A stretch of 64,000 bases of DNA from Anoplopoma fimbria (GCF_027596085.1 NC_072454.1:23930490-23994489); one strand, 5' to 3'. Shown: positions 32,259 to 45,100, numbered from the stretch's first letter. The notes: generated from the sequence alone by a model not told the origin. A program made the numbers and translations.

Positions 32259-35124
32259 TCATCTGTCGAAGCACGGAGCGGCGCAGGTGTAGTGCATGCT
32301 GACTTGGTAAGCCCGGTTTGGAATGCTGCACTTTGGATCCTGTGCGTTGCCGACGGCCTGTGCGTTGCCGTTTGGAGCCTGCAGGCCGGCGGCGGAGTGG
32401 CTGAGGTAAGAGGCAGGCCTGTGGTTAGGGGCCAGACCCGGCTGCGGTGGAGCCTGCTGGGGATACTGCACGCTGGGCCGGTGCAGGTACTGGGTCACGG
32501 TGGCTGTCTGACCTGAACCATGGTACACCGCCTGGCCCTGCTGCTGATGCTGCTGCTGCTGCTGGCTGGGCTGCTGGCACTTCTGCTTGTTGGCCTCTTT
32601 GACATCGCTGTCATGTGCACTAGAAAAAATAGGAACAAAGGCTTGCTGATAAGTGAAAAGATCCAGCGCAGTGAGGCGAGCATTGACGTGTTGAATGCGG
32701 AGCCTGAAATGTGCGAGCTACGGTGTGTGAGATCCTATTGTCCTCGTGTAATGTGGCAGCATGTGTCGTAAATTAGAATGTAACAAAACTCAGCGTCCTC
32801 TGAGCTACAGACAGTTACGCACATGAGCAGTTTCTCGGCACACGGGACCAGGTTCTCCCATGTGTAGCCTGTGAGGTGCTGCAGTCGGGGTGGCCATGTC
32901 GGGGACAGGTGGAGGATGAGGCGGGAGGTGACCACACACGCAGCGGACACCAGCGAGGGGGCAAAGCACAGGAACACATGATCTAAGGGAGGAGAAAGAA
33001 AACATGCATCAGAACATGAAGGGAAAAACAAGCAATCTGTAGAACAAGCCAAAACTACATAATTGGTCAAAATGGAGTTACGGAAGGAATTTAACTTTGT
33101 TTTATCATTTGTAATATTATCATGACATTAACATTTCTATGAAAACAGCATAAGAAATGTGCTGGCTGTTGAAGTTTGATACCACAGAAAGACAGCCAAC
33201 TAGACAGCTAAAAGCAAGAGTTCTGTATCAAAAGGGACAGCTAGCTAGTGAGATGGACATGGCTAGCCTTAGCTAAAGCTAAAACTACATTAATGGTTGT
33301 CAGTTATTGAGAAAATATCCATTTTAATGAACCAACATATTGGTAATTCAGTTTGTCATTCCACATAACCAAGTTACTTCCTCATGAATACCAACCATGA
33401 ACGAGAACAAAAAACTAGCTTAACTTCTGCTAAGGCTAACTAGCACAACAGAGTATCTTTTTCTTTACTCTCGTGGGATTTATCTGATTTCTTGTGGTTT
33501 AGCTAACTTTAATTCACACATTTAAACTTATTAAATTGAAAATGAATTTCTTATATTGAACTGAACCATGAACAATCAAAATAAAGTCATTCTCGTAAAC
33601 TGTATAGTTGAAATGGGCAAAAAAATAGAGACACTGCATTTCCATGGCACACAGTGACGATTATCCAAAGAAAGTCTTTATTTATTTATTTAAAGTTCCC
33701 CACAAAGGACGGCATTACGTCAAATTAGCATATTTTTTTCTGATTCAAATTGCATGAGACTGAACTTTTCTCTTTGGAACCTGACGGAACTGCTTCAAGG
33801 ACCTATGTAGGCCTTCAGATCCCACATTGAGGGCCATCTGTAAGACTAAACGGTCAGCATGCCTAATTAAATGCAACTCACCTTGCAAGGAAACCTCCAG
33901 GAAGTAATCGGCGTACTTGGCCATGTATAGTTTGGTCTTCTCCAGGCAGGTCATCGGCCAGCCGTCATGGAGGTCTCCCTCGTGGACGGCAATGGACAGG
34001 TAGTATTCTATAAAATGAGCGGCTGTGGGGAGGTAAAGGTTCCACTGGAAGGTTTCCAGCAGGAGCAGCTCCATGTGAAGTAAACCCTGCTTGGTCAGGA
34101 CCAGGTTCATGGAGCTCATGCAGCCCAGGCTGTTAAGGGTCTCCAGCTTGGGCACCCGGTCCTCCCTTTCCTCGAATTTACCTGCAGCGATGAAGAGTTT
34201 CAAAACATCACACCACCCACACAAGGACCAGAAAATTGTCACGTGTGTTAGAGTGTGAACTCACTGGCCAGAAGAAGACAGGAGAGTGAGACCATGTGGA
34301 GCTGCTGCACCGTGACATCGTAGCGGTCCATGAAGAGGTCCAGCAGGTAGACACCAAGGTGTCTGGCTGCAGGACACAGCCGGAAGCGGTTGCTGACGAT
34401 GGCGATGAGATCTGCAAAGTATCGTCTAAGGTTGAGCTGAGGGGACTGGCCTTTGTAGGACGGCAACTTGAGCTCCTGTTAGACAACATTTCAGACATGA
34501 CGGTCACTACATTTTGGTTTGGTTTTACCCAGTGATAATACTATGTATACACATCCAAAATGCAAAATTCTACTTCATGCACGCACTTGAGCAGGACAGA
34601 TAAATTGGCATGGGCCAATATTAGCTAATCGCATATAAAATGACATTGGAACTTGTTGGTTGGTGAGCAACAGCACAATTCAGTGTGCTTGACAGAAACA
34701 ATGTCTTCACTACATAGTTTTTTTTTCCCCACCAGAGAGCAAAGGCAGGTTCATTTATTTTTTAAATAATCTTTTGTGTGCACAATTTCTTTAATCATAA
34801 TAAGATATACAAATAAATAATTAGGGGATTTATATAAAAAAAATTGGTTTAAATTTTAAGTAAATCAGATTTATTTTTTTATCTGCCTAAAAAAAGATAT
34901 CCAATAGAATTAACAACAAAAGATTCATGAGGGGGTGGAATAAAGAAAGAAAGAAAGAAGAACAAGATGATGTGCACAAATTTAAAGCATGACACAAGAT
35001 TTTATGCTCCAATATGTCTATTCTGCCATCAATGAGGTGACTGTGTCCCACTCACTTTGTACCGTAGCGCCTGGTATATATCTGCAGCTAGTTGTCCTTT
35101 CCACCATTGGTCCTCTAGCTCCAT
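32259..35124 (-). CDS. CCNJ: CCNJ, cyclin J
   Basis: Cyclin J is an atypical cyclin that binds a CDK partner and is best known from oocytes and early embryos. Five coding exons join in phase: 35056-35124, 34265-34475, 33882-34181, 32823-32982, 32259-32619. They give 366 residues, close to human CCNJ (about 372). The N-terminus [20 protein letters not shown] is nearly identical to human. The N-terminal cyclin box spans about 23-160 ([20 protein letters not shown], then [20 protein letters not shown]). The second cyclin fold includes [20 protein letters not shown] and [11 protein letters not shown]. Exons 4 and 5 join as [15 protein letters not shown], the family sequence. A Gln/His run follows, and the end [10 protein letters not shown] matches the human end in kind. 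No defects are seen. Confidence 0.96.
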
Positions 35125-35520
35125 TTATCACAGTGCTTTGGAAACCTCTGGAAGGAGAAAGACACCAGAGGCAATCAGTCAACTCATTATGGATGATCTG
35201 CACATGGAAAAGCACCTGAACGAGCTGCAGGGTCATGCAACAGCCGCTTAACTGTCCAGGTTAGCGGATCAAAGTGGGTCTTTGGTTGCACTTTCATAAA
35301 CTATAAAAAAAAAAAAAAAAAAAAAAAATCAAAGATGTTGATGTTGACGGTTCAACGTTGGAGACTCACCCAATGAGCACATGTAGTGAATATTACCGGC
35401 AGTTTCACTGAAGTAAACTTCTGCTCACACTAGCCTGACATGCTTGCTCACAGTCATTGTTTGTAGTCGGTGAGTTCAGCAAACACCCCCTGCTGCGTTT
35501 GAGTGCTGCCGGAAACAATC
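35125..35520 (-). promoter_or_regulatory. CCNJ: CCNJ 5' UTR and upstream region
   Basis: DNA immediately upstream of the CCNJ start codon. It contains an A run (about 35304-35328) and no TATA box, CpG-rich block or certain non-coding exon. Assignment as 5' UTR/promoter is by position only. Confidence 0.3.
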
Positions 35521-36061
35521 CTTTCAACTCGAAAGAAGCCGAAAAAAGCCGGAAAGTGGAGTAAGCAAAGTGGGAAAAAAAGTATGTTTAAGCTACATTG
35601 TTTGCATCTTATCATGGTTTAATCTTGTCTATGCCACTCAATTGCAAATGCCGTCGTACAAACTTGATTCATTGTTGCAAAGATCTTCTACATTTTGGTA
35701 GAATGTCATTTTTCACCAGACATGCATAAATCTATTTATTTTATTTTCCCAAAGATAACTTTTACGGCGAGTCCAAAGTTTCCGATTAGCACTTGAAAGC
35801 ATCACCCTATCGCCAACATCCAATCAAATGGCCCCGATGCAGCCAGAACCCAGTGAAGGTGAATCAGAGTTGGTGAGGATACAGTTTTTCACAGCAAGAT
35901 ATGCACAACACACCATACATACATCTTATTGTAAAACATAAGGCTCAGATTACCATCGACTGAAAATCTGGCCAATAACATTTTACATTATTTTTTAAAA
36001 AGAGGGAGAAAAAAAAGTTGAACAATTCACTGGTACGCCTACTTTTTGCACTGAAATATTC

Positions 36062-36395
36062 AATTCAATTCAGTTTATTTTGTATAGCCCAGAATCACAA
36101 ATTACAAATTTGCCTCAGAGGGCTTTACAATCTGTGCACATGCGGCATCCTCTGTCCTTAGACCCTCACATCCTCTGTCCTTAGACCCTCACCTCCTCTG
36201 TCCTTCCCTCACATTCACAGGAAAAACTCCCCTAAAAACCCCTTTAACAGGGAGAAAAAAGGAAGAAACCTCTGGGAGAACGACAGAGGAGGGATCCTTC
36301 TCCCAGGATGGACAGAATGCAATAGATGTCATGTGTACAGAATGAACAGCATAACAGAGATACAACACATTCAATGTATATGACATAAATGATTC
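36062..36395 (-). mobile_element. dispersed teleost retroposon fragment
   Basis: On the minus strand the end reads GGGCTATACAAAATAAACTG followed by AATTGAATTGAA, a retroposon-like (ATTGA)n tail. The body has AAACTCCCCTAAAAACC-type and GGAAGAAACCTC-type blocks on the plus strand, which I recognise as a very common percomorph repeat without being sure of its name. An internal duplication of CCTCTGTCCTTAGACCCTCA (about 36149-36190) is visible. Confidence 0.6.
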
Positions 36396-36661
36396 ATATA
36401 ATCAGACTACTTATAATAACAGCAGCAATTATTACAGTAGAATTATAGCCATGAAAATAGGGATAGTAATGTGACTAATAATAATAATCGAAGTAGCAGT
36501 GGGTGTCAGTCGGCTCACAGCAGGAGGCACGACTACGGTCCAGGTACCACAACGATTCATGGAAACCTGCAGAACGAGAAAGCAAAAGGGCTTCAGGGTG
36601 GAAGTAAAGTGTACAAAAATATCAGTGTTGCGTTTACACCAGCTTGTTTGCGCAAAATCTG

Positions 36662-36965
36662 ATGGGATATTACATTACATTACATTACATTACAGTCATT
36701 TAGCAGACGCTTTTATCCAAAGCGACTTACAGGAAGTGTATTCAACATAGGTATTCAAGAGAACTACTAGTCACCAGAAGTCATAAGTGCATCTCCTTTC
36801 TTAAACAAGCATCTCAAAGCATAAGCCAGAGCAAAAGTATAGTGCAGAGGCAAGTTACTACGAAAACAATAATTGCAACAGACTAATCCGAATATAGTAA
36901 GTGCTACAAACTACTACGAATAGGATAAGTGCAAGATACCGGCCGGATTAACAGCATTTACAGTT
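36662..36965 (-). mobile_element. L2-type retroposon 3' region
   Basis: On the minus strand the element ends TGTAAGTCGCTTTGGATAAA, then AGCGTCTGCTAAATGACTG and a (TGTAA)n run of four units at 36668-36690. About 230 bp upstream of the tail belongs to the element and differs from the SINE at 24241-24534, so this is a different family sharing the tail, possibly the partner LINE 3' UTR. The far edge is approximate. Confidence 0.6.
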
Positions 36966-39280
36966 GATCTTGCACTAAAGCTTTACAATAAATCTCTCTG
37001 TGAGAACCTTGTCATTGGCCCATGAGGCAGAACCTATGTGACGTGGCAGAGACTATTTAAGAAAAATATAAAATGTTAAACTGTTGTGAGGACTGATTTA
37101 CCACTTCCACATGCATCGCTTGAAACGCATCTGATTTTCTCCAATGAAGCCTCCATACCATGTATGGATTACCATTCCCAATTTCAACAATTAAATGAAA
37201 TAGAATGTCATTTATCTGTAGCATTAAAAAGTATATTTTAAACACTGTGTTCCCAATTTACAGGAAACAAAAATAAGAAGGGGCACATTCTTAGGGTTAA
37301 CCCTTACCTGAGAATTAATTTTATAATGCTGACATTAGCCAGGTCAAATTAACCCGGTGCAATTTCGGGGCTTTAGAGAATATGTGGAAATAAAATCCAT
37401 GGACAATTACATACCATCGTCTCTATTCTCTTTAATTTGATGTCAAGTTATATATTGTAGGTTGTGATAAACATGGTGAATGACTAAACTCTTTTTATAT
37501 TTAGCTTAAACCTCAATAAAATATAATATATACAGTATATATTACATATATTGTTTTTTCTAACATGTTTCTCTTTTTATTTTTGTCTGAGTAGAGGTTT
37601 CACATGATACACACACAGCAATGATAGTACTTCCTATTAAACTTCTTCAAACCTCAATTAATGGAGATATATATATATATCTCCTTTAATTGAGGTTTAA
37701 GCCAAGCCACACCAGTGTATACCTGGATTGTTAAATAATGATTATCCTAGAATAAACTGATACAATGTTTGGGGTGTAAGGCTATAGATATCCCATTTGT
37801 TTGAACTGATATCTTACTACGGTACATAACATTTGGAGAAATCCCATCTGTCACTGTCCCCCTTTGCCTTGCTCTCTTGCATTAGCCCCGAGGCACTCTG
37901 TTTGTCCCCCTCTCTCTCTCTATCATGAATGTGAACACAGTTTGGAATGGACTGAAACTCACAGGGGGCGATTCCATACGTGTTGTGTACATTGAATGTA
38001 GGAAATATATATGGTGCAAATGTGAATGAAACGGGAAAAAGAAAACACGTGTCTGGGTCATTGAGTCATTTTTTGTGGCACAAATTCAAAGTGGGTCAGT
38101 TTGCCCCAGCAGCGCAGCACAGTTCAATTTGACCCAAATAGGTTGAAGCGACAGCAATGGTACAATGGCTTCCCTGTCTTTCAAAAGCAAACAAACTAAA
38201 TCTAATGCCCCCCACCGCACAGGTTTCCTGAACACCTCGATTTTGGGGAAACTGATTGTATGTGTCATTTTTCTCCTGCTGCTGTGTTGACCCGAAAGCG
38301 CCAGGAGAAAATTAGATTTACTTAACAATTCTAGGGGGTTAAACTGTCAACTCACACAACGTCATATCCAGGCATTTTTTGTCAGAAAGGTTCACTTGTA
38401 ATGGTGGATCAGTCACAAAATTGTACTGGGCTGGAAGTAAACTTACATTCTCTTTAATTCTGTAATGATCTGTTGGCAGTGCAAAGGCATCATAGTGGTT
38501 CCATGTTGTGCTTAGATAATAACAAAAAGAGCAGTCCAGGGATTGGGGCTGGGGGGGGGTCTTAAGAGGATTGGTAATGCTGGCTGCTCGGTGGTAGAAG
38601 CACTTGACGTGGTGGGTAGTCTTGTTCTCAATGGGCTGGAATAAAATGTCTCCCAGAGGAAACAAATGGCGCCCTGCGTGGAGGGAGCTGGTGGCCGTCC
38701 TCCTCTGTGCTTTTCTTCCCCCTGGTGTCATGCAGTGTCCCAGTGGAGGGCAGCTGACAGCCATTGACCTGCACAGAAATGCGAACAACCCACTGCTGTG
38801 CTTTCTCCATGAGAAGGTGGAGGATGTAAGCGGTGTGTGGGTTATTGAGATTACACTGGATCAGTTTTGGCTGTGTGTCCTCCTTTGTGTTTGCAGAGGG
38901 AACACAAGCTTTTGGGTCCGCTTACGTCTGAAATACTCACCTTGTTTCTAAATGTGAACTATTGATTTGTTTTTTCTTCGGTGACTCAAATGTTCATCTT
39001 TACCTTATCTTAGTCTTTTGGGAGGACTCTGTTGCAAGTTTTTGGCAGCTCAAAGGTCAGACTGCCAATACAGAGTCTCACATAAGAGTTAATGACAAAC
39101 CAACTAGTCACATAAAGATTCCATATTCATAGTCATTTTCTGACAAAGTCAAGAAGAAATTTAAGCAGTAAAGTAGAAATAGTGAAATTGGTCCAATACA
39201 TAAAAAGTCAGTTAATACAAGATGACGTGCTTTAAACTCCATGAAGGGACATGTTAAAATGACTTGCTACATGACTCTAA
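36966..39280. other. intergenic DNA upstream of ZNF518A
   Basis: AT-rich with a short TA repeat at about 37660-37680. It holds one ORF that looks like a signal-peptide exon (38646-38825, plus strand; separate entry) and overlapping minus-strand ORFs (38086-38328, 38339-38788) that I do not recognise. Confidence 0.35.
38646..38825 (+). CDS. unidentified candidate first exon with a signal-peptide-like N-terminus
   Basis: From ATG at 38646 exactly 60 codons run to a good donor, GAT|GTAAGC. The product starts with basic residues (RGNKWRPAWR), then a hydrophobic stretch ELVAVLLCAFLPPGVMQ like a signal peptide, then CPSGGQLTAIDLHRNANNPL and a second Cys. An in-frame ATG also lies at 38631. I do not recognise the protein, no second exon was found, and open frames also occur on the other strand. 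It may be chance or a remnant. Confidence 0.2.
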
Positions 39281-39282
39281 AA

Positions 39283-39330
39283 CAGCGGTTCTCAACCTTT
39301 TTGAGTTGCGAGTCAAACTCCTAGGCCTTG
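39283..39330. mobile_element. hAT-like transposon end fragment
   Basis: The stretch cagcggttctcaaccttttt followed by gagttgcgagtc resembles the terminal sequence of Charlie-type hAT elements. No matching inverted end was found nearby, so only a fragment is claimed. Confidence 0.35.
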
Positions 39331-40199
39331 TCCAATGTGCTCCAGGCACTGTGGATCTTTAATACGCTCCATGACTTTTTCTCTTCCCTCGAGACGCCAG
39401 AAATCCCCGTCAGAAACTCATGTGCAATAGAATCTATTATAGATAAATGAAATCACTGGTACAGTAGATGTAATGTTTACAAAAATAAGCTAAACAGTTA
39501 ATATCTTCTTAAATGTTTCTTGTTTTCTGGAAAAAAACATCTTATATGTTTTAGAAAAAAATAAAATATATATATATATACATGTTAAAGAGTCTCATTA
39601 AAGATCAGTAAAAGTGATGTGAAACTGGTGTGAATAAATCCACAGCATCTAGATGCAATAAAGTGTCTCACATTTACCTTTTTACTTACAGGACTGTGTG
39701 GAGTAGACCTTCATTGTATGTTAATGTGATTTGTGAACTGCTAGGCAAACCCTAAATGTTCCCAGTCTATGGCAGGAGTTACCTGAGGCCTCACTCCCTA
39801 TTTAAGTGTTTTGCCAGACAATGGTTTGGTTGTCTTAGTTTTTACTGTTTGTCATACATTTTGTATACAAGATTAATTTCTGAATAGAGCTTTTTATAAG
39901 AACACCACACTAATCAGAGATTACTAATTATTCATTAATTAACATTGTGCAAAATGTATGATTTTCCCCTTTTGAATCAGGAGCCTCTAATCACACTCAA
40001 ACACTTTGAGCGCCTTGTGTTCAGAGGCTGATACATTTTCACTCCAAATTTCACTAATTTCACTCCAAATTTGCATATTATTGCAGTATGACTTCGTAGC
40101 TAAACATCTTGTTCTTCCATGGATCCCATATATGTTGACATGGGTAACTCTGCTCCTAATATCACAGTGCAGGGGGTCAACAAACTGCTTATCTAGCAG

Positions 40200-40262
40200 C
40201 TTTTATTATTATATTCCTTTATTGATCCCCATGGGGGAAATTCAAGTGTTGCAGCAGCTCAA
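40200..40262 (-). mobile_element. retroposon 3'-end fragment next to the minisatellite
   Basis: On the minus strand: GAATTTCCCCCATGGGGATC followed by AATAAAGGAATATAA. It is a palindromic block plus polyadenylation signal, the widespread fish retroposon 3' end also seen at 10515-10556. The minisatellite begins directly beside it, so the tandem unit probably arose inside this element. Confidence 0.5.
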
Positions 40263-40814
40263 CTACACAGACACAGACAATAAATACACATATTATACTA
40301 TACAACTACACAGACAATAAATACACATACTATACAACTACACAGACAATAAATACACATACTATACAACTACACAGACAATAAATACACATACTATACA
40401 ACTACACAGACAATAAATACACATACTATACAACTACACAGACAATAAATACACATACTATACAACTACACAGACAATAAATACACATACTATACAACTA
40501 CACAGACAATAAATACACATACTATACAACTACACAGACAATAAATACACATATTATACTATACAACTACACAGACAATAAATACACATACTATACAACT
40601 ACACAGACAATAAATACACATACTATACAACTACACAGACAATAAATACACATACTATACAACTACACAGACAATAAATACACATACTATACAACTACAC
40701 AGACAATAAATACACATACTATACAACTACACAGACAATAAATACACATACTATACAACTACACAGACAATAAATACACAACTACACAGACAATAAATAC
40801 ACATACTATACAAC
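40260..40814. repeat. 32-bp minisatellite, about 17 units
   Basis: The core of each unit is actacacagacaataaat followed by acacatactataca. Units are nearly identical. Two longer variants with an extra ttata (near 40285 and 40550) and one shortened unit (near 40775) break the array. There is no coding potential beyond repeat ORFs. Confidence 0.95.
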
Positions 40815-40883
40815 AAAATAAAGATAGGAGGACTACAGGGAGGACATCACTCTCCAGTATCTAACACGGGGATTGTGGGTACT

Positions 40884-40906
40884 TTTTTTTTTTTTTTTTT
40901 TTTTTA
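40884..40906. repeat. poly(T) tract
   Basis: A run of about 22 T shortly after the minisatellite. Confidence 0.9.
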
Positions 40907-41029
40907 ACTTGAGGCTATTTATTTAACGGATGCAGCTCCCAATTGACAGTATGGTCATTTTGCATCATTGTTTAGGGTTGTTACACCTAATGCTGACATA
41001 AGTGAACAGTCCCCGTATGCATGAACCAC

Positions 41030-41198
41030 TCCATGAGGCGGTGTTTGCACTAACACAGCCCGGGGTTAGTGCTCTGCAGGCCCGGGACAGCACGGCTCTC
41101 CGTCGGAGGCTCCGGGCTAAAGGCTAAAAGCGGCTCAGAGGCTGTAATCCCCGCATGAAACCATCATGGCTGCCACTCGCTGAGCTGTCAAGAAAAAG
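41030..41198 (+). promoter_or_regulatory. ZNF518A: ZNF518A promoter and non-coding first exon
   Basis: A GC-rich island in an AT-rich region. It ends in a strong donor, AAAAAG|GTAAGAA (exon end 41198), about 930 bp before the acceptor TTTCAG|AAATCTG at 42128 that opens the coding exon. It contains two upstream ATGs: 41155 and 41166, the second in the good context ATCATGG. The start site is not defined; the upstream limit is where GC content rises. Confidence 0.5.
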
Positions 41199-42147
41199 GT
41201 AAGAAACTGAGACACACTCACTACTACAGCTTTATGATATATATATGCATATATGTGCATATATACCACCATCTGCAGTAACGACTCTGCATCGTTTTTA
41301 AACCGGCATAACTTTGTCGCCACGCTTTTTATTCTTCAACTTATTTCGTCTTTGTTAAGCTCTCATCGCGTCTTCACAACACGGGTTAAAACGTTTAGCC
41401 CGGACTAGGTAAAGGGCTCTTTGGTGGCACAAAGTGGGATAATTAATCGTCACTTCACAATTCCCAAAAGCATCACTTTGTTGTGGACGATTCACCGATT
41501 AATGTGCTACGAGGAAGCGTTTTCTTGTCCTTTTTTTATTGGTGCATTTGTTAGTTTTCGGAGTTCACAACTATTGTGAAGCTGAAGTGCACTTTCCTGC
41601 AGCTCGGGGTTGTATAAGACTCTAAAATCGTTGTTTTACGCCTGGTTATAAGTGTGACGAATTAATTAATATCCCTGCAGAGGCATGTTGAGCCCTTGCC
41701 AGCAACAGGTGGAGTTAACATTAATACCACTTTTCAGAAGGACTGTGAACGCAGCTTCTTTTTATGGTTCCACTGTGAAATGATGAAACAGCAGTCTCAA
41801 CACACACATCACATGTGTGCTTTTGAAAGAATTTCATAGCAACATAAAAAAAAGTACATTTAAACTAGAAAGGGCACTGAGAGAGCACAGCAAATAATAT
41901 TTGTGTATTTGCCCCATGATTCGGTTTCACTCAAACATTGAATGTGTTCTTCCTTGGCCCCTTTCTACACCCTCCCACCCAAAGAATTGGTCTGGTAGTT
42001 TTTCCCGTAAGCTGAATTGGAAACAAAAGCTCCATGGCGCCGATAGAAATTGAATTTGTTGCATTGGCCTTGAAGCTGTATTCTTTATTTTTTATGACAA
42101 TCCTTTTCTGTTGTTCCGCACTTTCAGAAATCTGAAAAACTTACAAC

Positions 42148-45100
42148 ATGGATTCGATGGACATTTGTGCAGCTACCTCCAGGGGAGATAATAAACGGCG
42201 TGTCAACAAGAGGAATAGAGATTGGCACAAACGGCTCCACCTCAGGAACACTGCCGTTCAGCCCTCGACTATGCAAAGAGCAGATAAGCACGGACCAAAG
42301 AAGATAGCAGAGGAGTGGGAGCAGAGCGCAGTGTGGCCTTCGTCGGGGAAGCCCCCCAAGGAAGCAAAGCACGGGACAAATGACAGCGGCAATACACTCA
42401 GGTTTGCATGTTCCCAATGTAGTGACAATTTGGAATATGTTCCCAAAGACTTGGTGAGACACTTTGAGGAGAACCACAAGGGGAGCCCACCAGTTTTCTC
42501 CTGTCGCACGTGTACTTTCAGTACGCACGAGTTATCTTACCTTCGGGTTCATCTGCTAAGCCACGAGGACACTTTTTCCAGTTGCAGCGTTTGTCACGAC
42601 GACGTTCAGCGCACGTGGCCAGAATTCAGTGCACACCTGAACGCTCACCACTGCCGAAATGGCAAATATTCATGCAAAATGTGTCCGAAATTCTCCACAT
42701 GCGATGTCGAAGTATTTTTAGAGCACACGTATGGACATAATTTGAGCTTGGAGGGAGCTCAGGATCCGTCGCCGCACACAAAGGGGAGGAATAAGTTTGG
42801 GCCTAAAGCAACAACTCAGACGTTACGATGTCAGCACTGTGGATACGAGGCGTCTCAGAAATGGTTGATCGCTAAGCACGTTAAAGCTGTCCATGTTTGC
42901 CAGAATGGCAATCAGAGGAGGAGGAAGAGGAAGAAGGAGGAGGAGGTTCGTTCCTTAGCGATGAAACCAAATGACCCGATACCAAAAGTGAAGCCCAGGT
43001 TAACGAGAAGTGCCGTGAGGGAGATGTGCTGGCTAACACAGGACTGCCTTTCTCTGCCAGGGAAAGAGTTCCTGGATAAGTACTGCCATCTGTCAGATCC
43101 GCAAACAACACTAGAGGAGACCCAACAGTTTTTGATGAAATCTGTTGCCGGGGAAACCGGCGACCAGAAATGGACCAAGGCCCTGAAGACCGTCTTGTCA
43201 AATGTCCCCCAAGATATGAACGTTCACCCGAAGTCGGAGAACGGCGTCGTGTCGAACCCGTCGGACCTCACCGTCCTGACGGTCAAGAACAAGATAACCA
43301 TGGCTCAGAATGGCGCCATGTATGGCAAAAGGTTGAAAGTGATGGCAGACAGGGAAGCTGTTACCCTTGAAAGTGCCACCGACTGCCCCCGTCGTTTCGT
43401 CGGCCAAAATGGATGTCAGTTGTCAGATTCGAGCGATCATATGCCTTGTCTACAGACTGAAACAAAACCGAATAACGACGTCTCGCTGCCAGCCCAGAGC
43501 GAGCTGTCTGACTGCACTCGAATGCAGGAAAACAGAGAGAATCAGGAACTAAAGAGCGACCAGGAAACGGAGGAACATGGTAAAAAACCTGAGGAGCCTG
43601 CGCATGAGGACGGGATCGAAATCTCGAGTGAGCTGAAGTTGACAAACGAGAGCGAAGGGCAGACATCCGTTCACAAAGTTGCACCAAAAAACAAGAGACG
43701 AAGACGGAAAAGAAGGGCGAGATCTAAAAGGGTCGGTAAAAGATCATCAGGGCTGGCCTTAAAGATAGTTTTGAAGAAGAATCCGGTGAAGGAGAAGCAG
43801 TGGGTGTCGCAAAGCTCTTTGGCTCCATTAGGAGGTGGCCCGTTGGGGGACTGTCCCAGACTGCCAAGTCCTCATACAACAATGGAGGAGACGCACCAGA
43901 CTCGCCAGAACGGGCCGCTATTTGAAGTACACCAGAAAGAATGGACCAAAGCTTCCAAGGCTGACCTTGACGACCCCTCTGACGCCATCACTTCCAGGCC
44001 CCAGACAAAGCCAGGGGAAGAGCTAACCCCCAGTTGTGCTGCAAGGCCAATGGGGTCTAACAATAAGGACGGGAACACAGCCGTCGCGCTTAAAGGCTTG
44101 CCGCCGACCCATCGAGAAACGCCAGAAGACGCAGTGAAGTCACCGCAGTGTTCGGGAGCAGAAGTAGACGAGAGCTGTTCAGCTCTTAAGACAGGCCGGT
44201 CACATTCGACGGCTGCAGCGGGGACTGAAGTAGATACGTGGGCCGAGGACGCATGGCTTCAAACGCCAGGCAGTGGTACAGACCAACGGGTGTCAGACGG
44301 TGAGATGAGCTCAGCCGCCGATGGAGTGACTCCTCGCAGCAGTTCTACCAAGTCCTCCCCTGTTTCCATATCTATTATTACAGCACAGGGTAAGACGGCA
44401 AATTATAGATTCCACATAGACTTAATGGTTAGGGATTTAACGTGCAATTGCATTTTCTTGACATGCATTTGAATGCTCAGTTTACATCAAAAAGCAATGG
44501 CCAACCTACGGCGGAGTTTTAGGGCCATCAGAGGTAACAGAATATAATAATAATTAAGCCGTCTAAATATTGTTGCTCCTAAAGTAGTGTTTTCATGGTC
44601 CTGAAAGAAACAATTTATTTAACTACTTTTTTTTCATACTGTTTATTAAAAAAAAATAAAAATCTTGAAATTTTTACTCATTCATATTTGTGAGTTTTTT
44701 CTTGTTAAGTTGCTGCTTTAATGTGAGTGTTTCTCTCCTAAATTTATGATATGATGTCAGAATTCTTGATGAGTATTTCCCCCTGCTACATATATATATT
44801 TTTATTTAATTTGACCTTTTAATGGCCCTACTACGCCATGGTACTGTCTGATTTGTAATCCGTATTTTATCCTTTTGTCTTGCAGGAAAGGTAAACTCTG
44901 AAGATGTAATCCTGGTTCTCTCTGCAGAGCACGGTGAACAGAGTGTCCAGGGGGCCGTAGACGGAGGAGTGCCTGCTGACTCCTGCCCAGATCTCCTCAC
45001 CAACAGCCAACAGGAGCCCTCGCCAGCTTACAACCATCAGTGGCAGCCGCTCCCAAAGCACCTGGAGAGGACCCTGAAGTTAGTCGCCATAAATCCATCT

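Noticed and set aside
38339..38788. 149-codon minus-strand ORF with several Cys residues
   Set aside because: No recognisable family, no convincing splice borders; partly antisense to the plus-strand candidate exon. Kept only as a note.
44390..44472. Extension of the ZNF518A ORF past 44389 to a stop at 44472
   Set aside because: It reads through a strong donor (G|GTAAGA) into the intron; the in-phase exon at 44886 carries conserved ZNF518 sequence.
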